DNA from: Zygaena filipendulae
Taxonomy: Eukaryota > Arthropoda > Insecta > Lepidoptera > Zygaenidae
Direction: 5' to 3'
Length of the DNA stretch: 64,000 nucleotides
Assembly: GCA_907165275.2 (NCBI GenBank)
Contig: OU015662.1
Coordinates: 8,005,501 to 8,069,500 of the forward strand
Shown: positions 24,001 through 34,000 of the stretch, piece after piece
How positions within the stretch are numbered: position 1 is the stretch's first letter
Layout: every line of letters begins with the position of its first letter
Program-made: the position numbers and the translations under genes
The notes under the pieces: model-generated
The model's input: only the letters and a program-made list of their open reading frames with translations
Told to the model about the DNA's origin: nothing
The model's database searches: none

Positions 24001-27000
24001 TAAATAAATTATAAATCATCCCACTTAAAAGCGAAAATAAACAAAATTTTAACACAAAAATTAAACAGACTTCAAAAAAGTAAAAAATTCCTGCAACTAA
24101 AAAGTTAAAAATAACAAAATACCGATTTAATCCAAAAGACAAAAATACACGTAATACATTATTAAATATTATTATTAGTTTGTGCTATCACTGATCGATT
24201 TGAAGTCGGTGACAAGCCAAATAGGGAGTGGGTAGATGGGCTAAGTCCACTCCAGCCACGAGCTCGTCGTGAGCAGAACAACCCACGTGGGCAGACACAA
24301 GCGGGCTTGGCACTGAATTCAAACTGATCAGTAGTAGCACAAACCAGTAATAATATTATGTGTAGGTATTTTGTCTTTTGGATTAATTCGGTATTTTGTT
24401 ATTTTTAACACTTTTTGAAGTCGGTTTGATTTTTTATTTTTATTTTATATAAAAGCTCTCTCCTGCAGACAAAAATATTCAAAAAATATATAATAATATA
24501 TTTGCGGTTTTTTCTAGACCATTTTAGAAAATAGGAACAAAAGTGATTCATTGAACCTTAATAAAGGATTTGCAGATGTGATGACTCAGAAACAAGGTAT
24601 ACACCTATGAGTTGTGCTTGTGACGCATTATTTTTATTTATTGGTTTATTTTAAAAATACTGTGACAGAATATTTCTTTTTTTGTAGTTCGAGAGTTTCT
24701 TGAAAATAACTCTAAAACAGGATCAAAAAGAACATCAGCCATGGAACTAAAATCATTATGCCTGGGGCTTTTTGAGGCGCTGAACGACAAATCCATTGCT
24801 CTGCAGCACCAACGCAAAACAAACCAGTGTGTAGTATACATTATTATTAGTACCTAATGCTTTATCACAATAAATAATTTAATATACAGACATAACATAC
24901 AAAAGATTCACTCTGGTCTCCGCATACTTTTAAATAACTAACGACTAGCAAGGCACTGCGTGTCAAAAATTTATATTTACTTACAACGCACTTTTCTGTC
25001 GCGTAACTTTTATCCCCTAGTTCTGTGTTCCCCTGCGGTTTCACTCGCGGTAATTTTGGAGTTTCCGCGGGAATTCCGAGTTACAATATAGCCCATCACA
25101 CTAAAAATAAGGTGGATTTCTATGGGTAAAAGAATTTTCAAAATCGGTTCAGTAGATCCAGATTAAGGGGGTTTACACGGGTCGGTTTTCGCCGTGCGGC
25201 TAGTCACTTCACAAATTGCCTCACCAAGCCGCCTAGACAAGACCTTTTTTTGACCCTGGGGCAGGCGCGGTGGTTACGTGGACTCCGCCCTGAAAAAGGC
25301 GACCTACCCACTAAAAATCCTGGGGTGTTCACCTTCTCCGCGACTGTTGCCGGGGCCGCGGGAATCACTCGCGCATGCTCCGCAGCCCTGACAGCGCCAG
25401 CCCAAAACGGATTCCTTCTCGAGGGACCCACTAGTGCCCCTCAGCGATGACGATGAGTCGGAACACACGACGCACCGCCATCCTCTCCTTCTCGGGGACC
25501 CATGTGAATGGGCGCCGGACGGCCCCACGTCCGACGCCCGATGTCCCCGGCGGCGGGTCAGGCATGTGGCTCCGCCGCCCGCCACGACGGCCGCAGGGGG
25601 TCGGTTTAGAGCACCCGCACTCCCGGGGTTCCCCGCAACCCCACCTCGCCGCCATTCACCGGTGGCGGCCCCGGACCCTCAGCCGCGGCACTCCTGCAAG
25701 TCGCCCCAAGCCCCGTTTCGTGCCGCACGCCGGCCGGCGCTGCCAAGGACAGCACCGCATGCCCGGCATTCCGGCCCGCCTCTGGGTTCTACTTAGCTTC
25801 ACCGTGGGTGACCAGCCCACGGTTATTAGGGCGGCAGCGCGGCAAACGTACATAACATCGTGCGGCTTTTAGTCACCCGTGTAAATCCCACTTAAGTTCT
25901 AACCCACTGAACCCGTCGATGTACTTTAATTTACTTGTATTCTTGTAGCTTAGTACCTAGTGCGGAGTCCGGACAGGACAGGCCTGGCTTATCTCACTTC
26001 CTTGTTTATCTCTAACTTAGTTAAATACACCCATAATAATACACATGACATCTGAGTCGAGGTTATTAAATTGAATAATAAAATTGATGTGGATAAAAAT
26101 TGAAATACATACAATAATAATTATTAAGTTCCGGATTAACATAATATAGGATATTTTTTATCTTGAAAAAAAAGCAAAGCAAGCTCAGCAAGGCCACGGC
26201 GAATTATTATTTGAGGCTATATGGACATAGATAAGCAATAGTGTGTTAACTCACACTGGAGAAAATTTGAGTAAATTAAAGTTTTAATATTATAACGCCA
26301 TTTTTTTTCAACATTTTTATATTCAATATTTAGTTACATGTTTAAAAAATGTAATAAGGTAAACACATAATTAAAAAACGTTCTCTAACTCTCAATAAAT
26401 CGTTCTGAATCAATTACTTCGTTTTGTGGGTTAACATGTTATTGCTTATCTGCGTCCATATTACCTGTAAATAATATCCCACCAAAAACATATTCATGTA
26501 AAATGATGCCAAGACGAGTCCATATGACGGGCACTGTCAAAAAGTTATCAGATCTCATGTAGAGCTAAGCCTAACTTCTCAAAGCCTTAGTCAAAATATA
26601 TGGCTTGGCCATTTCGCTCAATTCACATGAGCGTAAGGTGAAAATTCATCCACTGTTAATTACTTTTTTAATACAGTTGCTCAAAAAGTGGCGTATTGCA
26701 GGGACGTTTAGCGTTCGGGATGTGGGCTATTACATACTCGAGCTTTTTGTTTACCTTTCCCGAACTCGTGCGTTCTCTTTGCCAACTGTCAAATGGCGAC
26801 ACGACTTTTACACACTTTTTTGCATTGCGAAACGTACGTTTCGCATTACTAATACGACTAGCGCCATCTCTTGATCACAGTTGGAACTTAGTTGAGTTTG
26901 TTGTGTTTTTGATATTTTATTAAATTTCTTCATTTTTTTCGCAACTGTATTAAAAATAGTTGTTCAGTACACGTGCGGAACCGTCATTGCAACTAGTTCC

Positions 27001-28189
27001 GACTGTCAACCCTCACCTTCGGCTGCGCCTCGGCTCGGGTAGACATATGTCGGAACTCTTTGCAATGACAGGCTTTCCGCACTTATAATGAAATATACTA
27101 TTCTGTTTTACAAAGGTTCTTGCAGTAACGAAACGGCCTTGCCACAGATTCTGACTAAGGTGTAGAGTTTGAGAAGTTAGGCTTCTTTTTGTAAGTCAAA
27201 ATTGCGGAATTCTCATACTTCCCATCCCCTAGTTTAAGGGGTTGGGGCATAAAAGTTACAAATTTTATAATTTTTTTGTTTTTTGTGTACTAATACTAGT
27301 TTACATGCCAAATTTCAGCTATTTAGGACATTAGGAAATACCCTAAGAATGTTGATGATCATCAGTGAGTCAGTGAAGAAATCAGGGTTTTTTTTTATAT
27401 CAATAAAATCTAAAGTATAAGAGCTATGTAATTAAAACTTAATATGTTTGATAAGTCCGCTATTGACAACATATCCCAAGAATTTCGTTTATCTGGTATA
27501 ATCCAAACCCAAGATATAAGGGTTCAAAAAAACGACGAAGCGTTTAAGAAAAGATGCTCCCGCTTCGCTTGACTCGACTACCGTGCCCCCAGATTTCCAT
27601 TGTACCTATTACTTCAATAGTTCTGTTATTTCCATCTTTGATCCGACCTCTAACGTGATTTGTGTAATTTGAAAATATGGTGCCCACGGATTTAAACATG
27701 CGTGAATTTTGAGATTGCCTCTGTTCGCATTTCTTTGTTCAAAAATATAAAAATCCCTATGGTCAAAAAGTAATTTATTTTAATTGTTTTGCACAAATAA
27801 TGGTGCATTTCAGGATTCTAGCAAACCGAATCACGGAATTAGAAAAGACATTAGAGAGCTGGTGTAATGGCCCCAAGTGTGTACCAATATTTCCAGCCCA
27901 AATGCTGTTAGATGAACTACTTCCGGAGAATGGCTCTATGAAATCTGATGAACCTCACGAGAAAACAGAGAACTTTCAGGACAATTGCGGAAATAACTTG
28001 AAATATGTTGATAGTGACGGGGAAACAAGCAAGGATAACAGCGACGGGTCATCGGGAGAGATAAGAAGCGACTATGAGAATGGAGGTTATGACAGGAAAC
28101 ATATAACTTCCAAAACAGTTCTGCCTCACGAGTTGGAGGAGCTTGTAAGGGAAGCACTGGCTGAATTGAAAGATAACAGCTCAGTATAA
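21024..28189 (+). CDS. CCDC149: CCDC149 orthologue (coiled-coil domain-containing protein 149)
   Basis: Seven exons join in phase: 21024-21089, 22113-22364, 22449-22637, 23160-23441, 24518-24596, 24688-24826, 27814-28189, giving 460 codons. The protein is mainly coiled coil. Diagnostic segments matching my recollection of vertebrate CCDC149 are MSKELDKC, LVQELEKF, VTENKYLHERI, ELKSLCLGLFEALNDKS and ALQHQRKTNQILANRITELE, in the right order and spacing. The tail (about residues 355-460) is acidic and low complexity. The molecular role of this family is not known to me. The ATG at 21024 was chosen because its exon runs straight into the conserved exon 2; the first intron then has a GC donor (GAG|GCAAGT), which is unusual. 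A LINE remnant lies in intron 1 and several transposons in introns 3, 4 and 6. Family identity is confident, exon 1 less so. Confidence 0.85.
21723..21812 (+). pseudogene. LINE reverse-transcriptase C-terminal remnant
   Basis: Thirty codons in CCDC149 intron 1 end in a stop and read NKLPNDIKEIQSF followed by LFKKTLK. This is the typical extreme C-terminus of non-LTR retrotransposon ORF2 proteins of the Jockey/CR1 type. Nothing upstream is intact, so it is a 5'-truncated fossil. Confidence 0.6.
22800..23125 (+). mobile_element. Helitron-related fragment in CCDC149 intron 3
   Basis: Intron 3 (22638-23159) holds TCTGTCTGTTCGTGATAAACTC, ACAGAGAACATGGGGTACTTTTTGCCCGG and AACAACTAGT, pieces of the same Helitron family, strongly diverged. 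Confidence 0.4.
24050..24440. mobile_element. Inverted-repeat element in CCDC149 intron 4
   Basis: The segment CAGACTTCAAAAAAG to CCAAAAGACAAAAATAC near 24065-24150 is mirrored near 24365-24432 (TTTTGTCTTTTGGATTAA to CTTTTTGAAGTCGGTTTG). The enclosed part has a GC-richer stretch with GAGCTCGTCGTGAGC. The arms are about 70 bp. An additional CGACTTCAAAAAGGAGG unit lies at 23660. No coding sequence. Confidence 0.55.
25163..25895. mobile_element. TTAA-flanked (piggyBac-like) inverted-repeat element
   Basis: TTAA at 25163 and 25892 flank inverted ends GGGGGTTTACACGGGT and ACCCGTGTAAATCCCAC (complement GTGGGATTTACACGGGT). TTAA target sites with short inverted ends are typical of piggyBac elements. 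It inserted into a reversed Helitron whose 3' end is near 25021. The interior is filled by a GC-rich retroelement fragment. No transposase is present. Confidence 0.6.
25250..25830 (-). mobile_element. Non-LTR retrotransposon 3' fragment, reversed
   Basis: A GC-rich block matching the element at 11892-12713 in opposite orientation. Shared segments include ACCCACGGTGAAGCTAAG, the CACATGGGTCCCCGAGAAGGAG-like stretch and TTTTAGTGGGTAG. The 3' end is next to a run of seven T on the plus strand at 25245-25251. Long frames on both strands are compositional. No clear target duplication was found, unlike the girdin copy. Confidence 0.7.
26222..26458. mobile_element. MITE family D
   Basis: A 237-bp element with 19-bp inverted ends (TGGACATAGATAAGCAATA against TGGACGCAGATAAGCAATA) and a likely 2-bp TA duplication. 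A close copy occupies 44690-44927, and a worn reversed one lies near 48173-48400. No coding sequence. Confidence 0.7.
26565..27180. mobile_element. Nested inverted-repeat elements in CCDC149 intron 6
   Basis: The outer arms are CTAACTTCTCAAAGCCTTAGTC at about 26570 and GACTAAGGTGTAGAGTTTGAGAAGTTAG at about 27152. Inside, 26669-26954 is a second element with inverted ends TTAATACAGTTGC and GCAACTGTATTAA. A third GC-richer piece with GGAACCGTCATTGCAACTAG follows. No coding sequence. Confidence 0.55.
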
Positions 28190-29020
28190 GCTGTAAGGGT
28201 GTTTCAGATTCCCGTTGCATAAATGAGCGGTAAGATAGATAAATAGATAGCATTGTAAATTGTATAAATTTTCAATGCCAACATACTAATTACATCAACA
28301 ATTGGATTTAACAAAACGTTTAGAAACTGATTGTAGTACAGCAGATAAGTGAGAGGTGAAAAACTGTTGTTTTGAGCTCGCATTATTTAATAAGTATCTA
28401 TATAATTTTATTACCGATGTAATTGCACAAGAGCAGTCAGTATTAAAAATACCGGTTATACTAAATTAAGGGAGTGCTACATTTGTATTTCTGTAGTAGT
28501 ATTAGGTATTATCATCTATTTTCTGGCTGTTTAAATTGATGGGACTGAAATAAGATTTGAAAAGACACCGTGGAAGAGAAATACCAAAGATTGTACATTC
28601 CTTGCTAAGATAATGTTCTAGTCCGTTGTAATATGTATATTACACAAATATCTAGTCCTGTATTAAATTTAGATGTATACTTTAATTTTAAACCGATTTA
28701 TCAGTTTTATTAACTGAGTGTGGTCAGTAAATATATTTATCAGTGTTTTTTTATATTCGACGTTTTACCAAACTATTATGTATATCACAATATAAATAAG
28801 AAATGACAAAAATAATTTCTTTATTATATTACAAACATAGAGACTAATAATAATGACTAATATGCAACAAATTAAAATAAATTGATCTGTACAATATTCT
28901 GGACATTGAATTTTTTTTTTTAATCATAATACAACCTTAAAACATGTCACTGGTATTAAAGAAGTAAATGATCTTTTGACAAAAAACATATATACCCATA
29001 CATCTTAGGTAACAATAATA
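28190..29020 (+). other. CCDC149 3' flank, probable 3' UTR
   Basis: AT-rich sequence directly after the CCDC149 stop with no repeats that I recognise up to 29020. It is likely 3' UTR followed by intergenic DNA; I could not fix the polyadenylation site. Confidence 0.4.
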
Positions 29021-29021
29021 A

Positions 29022-29481
29022 TCTAATATATATAAAACACGTGTCACGTTGTTTGTCGGCGATGGACTCCGAAACTACTGAACGGATTTTGATAAAATTT
29101 TGCAACCATTTATAATATGGTCCAACTTAAAAGATAGGATAGTTTTTATCCCGGAATTCCCTCGGAAACTGAAGGACATAGAGTACTTTTTTCCCGCAAG
29201 CTCCGCGGGAACTCCGAAATTACCGCGGATGAAATCGCGGGGGACAGCTAGTCTAATATATATAAATCACGTGTCACGTTGTTTGTCCGCGATGGACTCC
29301 GAAACTACTGAACGGATTTTGATAAAATTTTGCAACCATTTATAATATGGTCCAACTTAAAAGATAGGGTAGTTTTTATCCCGGAATTCCCTCGGGAACT
29401 GAAGGACATAGAGTACCTTTTTCCCGCAACCTCCGCGGGAACTCCGAAATTACCGCGGATGAAATCACGGGGGACAGCTAG
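29022..29481 (+). mobile_element. Head-to-tail Helitron dimer
   Basis: Two units of exactly 230 bp, 29022-29251 and 29252-29481, each beginning TCTAATATATATAAA and ending in a CCGCGGATGAAATC(G/A)CGG-type hairpin region then CTAG. They abut with CTAG directly followed by TC. The outer flanks are A on the left and T on the right, the Helitron target context. The units differ by only a handful of substitutions. No coding sequence. Confidence 0.75.
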
Positions 29482-30191
29482 TATTCTTATATACTTAAAA
29501 AAGTCGATAAACGGTGTATCGTCTCTTTTATACGATTGAAATAACTTTTATGTGTCAGAGACAAACAAATTATTTTTAAAACCTACAAAGGCTTTTTTAA
29601 ATTAGGGAATGGTTATCTAACCAGCTAAAATATTTTACTTAGGTACCTATATTTTTAACAATAATTGTTAATTATTAATGAAATAAATATATTCATTCTT
29701 CTCTTATTCACATTAATATGCATCGAGGAGCCTTAAATGCAATAACTAAACAGGTTTATCTATTCCGTCGCCAGAAATTACGGAAATTAGTTAGCTAAGG
29801 CCACGCTACAAAAAGCTTAGCTTACTGCTGAGGGCCAAGCTACTCCCTGAGTGGATAAGTCACCGTGGATAGTAAATCGACATAATATGCATATTATTGC
29901 AGCTGGCCACACTACAAGCGATGCTCATAGGTACGAGCAGGTACCTAATTTATCACCATGCGCGTCGCGTAGCAAACGAACGTATTTTTTGTAAGTCGCC
30001 TAGTGATTTTACTTTTTTCGGGGACGGCAAAGGAACCTTATCCATACAGCCAATTCAGATTTTTGTTCACATCGAAATGCATAGTGCATGGTAGTTTGTA
30101 TAATTTCATTTTATCTACATGTCAAACGTTAAAAATTCATAGTCACTTTTACATTTGGCATTTAAATTATTTGCTATTGTTTTATTGAAAC

Positions 30192-31018
30192 GGGCGGGGG
30201 GCTCACGCGATGGCGGTGTAGTGCGACAGCAGCGCGGCGGTGTGCCGGTGCAGCGAGGCGGCGTCGTGCCGGGCCCGCGCGGCGGTGGGGGGCGGGGGGC
30301 GGGGGGCTCACGCGATGGCGGTGTAGTGCGACAGCACCGCGGCGGTGTGCCGGTGCAGCGAGGCGGCGTCGTGCCGGGCCCGCGCGGCGGTGGGGGGCGG
30401 GGGGCGGGGGGCTCACGCGATGGCGGTGTAGTGCGACAGCACCGCGGCGGTGTGCCGGTGCAGCGAGGCGGCGTCGTGCCGGGCCCGCGCGGCGGTGGGG
30501 GGCGGGGGGCGGGGGGCTCACGCGATGGCGGTGTAGTGCGACAGCAGCGCGGCGGTGTGCCGGTGCAGCGAGGCGGCGTCGTGCCGGGCCCGCGCGGCGG
30601 TGGGGGGCGGGGGGCGGGGGGCTCACGCGATGGCGGTGTAGTGCGACAGCAGCGCGGCGGTGTGCCGGTGCAGCGAGGCGGCGTCGTGCCGGGCCCGCGC
30701 GGCGGTCGGGGGCGGGGGGCGGGGGGCTCACGCGATGGCGGTGTAGTGCGACAGCAGCGCGGCGGTGTGCCGGTGCAGCGAGGCGGCGTCGTGCCGGGCC
30801 CGCGCGGCGGTGGGGGGCGGGGGGCGGGGGGCTCACGCGATGGCGGTGTAGTGCGACAGCAGCGCGGCGGTGTGCCGGTGCAGCGAGGCGGCGTCGTGCC
30901 GGGCCCGCGCGGCGGTGGGGGGCGGGGGGCGGGGGGCTCACGCGATGGCGGTGTAGTGCGACAGCAGCGCGGCGGTGTGCCGGTGCAGCGAGGCGGCGTC
31001 GTGCCGGGCCCGCGCGGC
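30192..31018. repeat. 105-bp minisatellite copied from the ARMH3 terminal exon
   Basis: The unit GCTCACGCGATGGCGGTGTAG... recurs at 30201, 30306, 30411, 30516, 30621, 30726, 30831 and 30936, a constant 105-bp step and so 35 codons. The rightmost copy is real coding sequence of ARMH3: its last residues HYTAIA and the stop at 30938. The other seven lie downstream of the stop and carry the same tail plus a G-rich linker. Copies differ by few bases (30306 and 30411 share a G-to-C change). The long frames on both strands arise because the period is a multiple of three. Confidence 0.9.
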
Positions 31019-34000
31019 TCCCGCAGCGGTGGCTCGGAGCCGCGATAGTAGCGGCCGGTACGGGCGTTCGCTGTACCGCTCGTACGCTTCCAACCCTTCT
31101 TGTAGCTTTAGAATTAAACTGTCGTAATTCTTACGCACTACGTCAAGTATCTGAAAGAGAAACCGTCATGTGATAAAATTTCAACCATGAAATCTATCAT
31201 CTTTCGTGCACAGTCGCGCGCTCGGGGCTCGCTACTCGAAAGCGTACCTAAACGCCGCTTTTTATCTCGCGTCCATTTTATTTACGCTCTTCTACACTAA
31301 ATTCATTGACCAAAAGCAACATCGAAACATCGAGCAAAAGCTCTACTCTAAATATAATACACCAGGGATGTCGCGAATATTCGCTTCCGCATAGTTTTGG
31401 ACATCTGCACCCGCAATAATAAATGCGGATGCCAATGTAACACAAGTTGCGACAGCAAAGAAATTGGGCAGGGCCGGCGAATGAAAATTAGTAAGATAAA
31501 AAAAAAATAGGAACATTATTCTTAACACTAATTTTCATTAAATAAAATGTTAATAATTACTTTATCATTGTTTTAAATCTTTATTCATGTACTATATTTA
31601 TATAAGATCATAAACATCCGCATCCGCATCCGCGGATGTGAAAAAATCGGCATCCGCAACATCCCTGTAATACACTATGTCCGAAAATCCATAGCTAAGG
31701 AGTAGAAGAAGAACACACGGCAATGGCGACCTGCGCATCGATCACGTTACGTTGCAAAGACAATTTTATTACTTCAACGTTCCTAAAATTGTAATATCAG
31801 CTCAAGTACCAAATTCCATTACATGTTTATTTACTGAAAGTCATAGGCAAATAATACCTGGTCCTCAGTGGGCGTGGAGAGATTTTGCAACGAGAGCCAT
31901 TTGTCTATTTTGGGCGAGAAGTGTTGTATGATCGCGCGCACGTTCACCAGGCAGTTAGCGAGGCGCAGCGCCTCCGCTTTGAACTCGCTGTCGCCCGTCG
32001 AGTAACGTAGCGCTGGGACACAAAACGTCATGCCCCAACACCAACATATGGATGGGTGTTTGTATGTGTTTGTATGTGTTTGCCTGTTCTTGTTTGTGTT
32101 TGGTGATTGTGGCAAACACCAAGTGCGATTTGATTTACTACCTACCTACCTACTACGAAAGAATCTACTACTTTTAAACAAGCAATTCTTGTATATACAA
32201 CGATTTTCATGAAATTTAGTGTGCAGGGGGTTTCGGGGGCGATTAATCAAACTAGCTAGGTTTCATTTTTAGAAAACATTTTCTCTGTGTTTTCAGGCAA
32301 TGAAAAATCAGTGTTTGGTACTGTTTTTCTACTTAACAACAGATGGCGCTTCGAGCGAAGCTCGGTCGCCCAGATATTAGAGATTATATAAAGAAGCGAC
32401 ACTCCGCGCCTCCCATCAATTTCATGCCTCCTCATACCCCGGGAGTTTCTTGGAAATTCCGATGACACATGTAGGTACAATCTACATGTCACAATTATTC
32501 ACTGACAGCTGACAGTTACTGTCGGCTCACTGTCAACCTTACGATACGCACACATGCACAAGATCTGTACAAACCGGCTATGTTTACTAATGGGATAGTA
32601 CGTGAATCAGTTCGTTTGTATGGTATGTCACCGGGCTGCTACTAGGCACTACGAGTGGGCGGCGTGTATGCACACGTGGACCGTGTGCGTGTGGCGTAGG
32701 GTTCGCGGTGGGGTGCAGTGAACGACGGAATGTTAGTTCAAAATAGGGTATCTTACACCATGTAAGAAAGTAAGAAATAATATGTTTATGATAGATTTCG
32801 AAAAAAGTAAACTAGAAACCCCAATATTTATTTTTAAACTCTTCTTTTTTAATCTGTTTACCATTGGTGTTCTGATATGCACTGCAAGCACTGTAAGGTA
32901 TAATGTCAATTTAGTGTACTGCATACTGCAAAGCCGTTGGTTGAACAGTACTCGCAGTATTATCGGAACGCACTATCTCTTTCGCAGTCATATTGTTTAC
33001 TAACGGTGTGACGTCACGAGCTGAAAGCATGGCGGGTGGCGTTTCTGCGCGAAAATTCAAAATCATAAATAAAAAATTGTTTTTAAAGCATTTTTCGGTT
33101 TTATAAAATTTAAATAAAAATTCCACCGGTTCATTACGATCTCACGGCTAATTTTAAAATCTACGTAGATGGTAGTCACTCACCCATATAGAAGAGGTTA
33201 TCAAACACTTGGTGCATTCTGATCAGTTCGTAATACAGCTGGTCGTACGAGGCCGGCACCGGCAGAAAGGTGTCCCCGAACGTTATGAACAAATTGAAAA
33301 TGTTCACTACCTGCGGCCAACATTCAAAGGTGTCATCATAATGGGCATGTTGACTAATTTTTATTTTTTAGTCCGTCTTGTAGATTATTAAAAAATATTG
33401 GACACGTATTTTTTCTTTTTTTTACATAATCAAAAAATAACGGCGATATATTGAGTTGAAATTTCGCGTGACGTCACTATTCTGACAGTTTGTATGGCTG
33501 TTTTGTGGTTAGTGACGTCACGACCTCCTCATCCTAAAATTTAATGCGCTTTATCTCTGTATATTTTAATTTATTTAAAAAAGGAAAAAATACGTGTCTA
33601 TTGTTTTTTTATTTTCTAACTGATGGACCAATTAGAATTTTGATTTTCAATAGTAGTCAACATCCCTAGCGCACGACGGGAGGCTACTAAACATTCTTCC
33701 GTGACTTCATCGGGAAATATACGGTTGCTAGCTGTCCCCCGCGATTTCACCTGCGGTATTTTTGGGGTTACCGCGGGTATGCCGAGACAAAAGTACCCTA
33801 TGTCATTCATGATCACTGTAGCTTCCCATAAGTGAAAGAATTTTCAAAATCGATTCAGTAGATCCAGAGATTATCGCCTACAACCTCACAAACTCACAAA
33901 CTTTAGTTCTTTATAATATTATATAGTATAGATATATATTATTTATGCATTTCTGTAATTTTAAATGAGGAACATATTCAAGCTCGTGAAAATTCACGCT

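Noticed and set aside
30192..31018. CRISPR-like array
   Set aside because: The repeats are contiguous 105-bp units without unique spacers, in a eukaryotic coding context.
30155..31048. Long repetitive open frames on both strands (297 and 255 codons)
   Set aside because: They exist because the 105-bp minisatellite period is a multiple of three. The true coding part is only the ARMH3 terminal exon on the minus strand.
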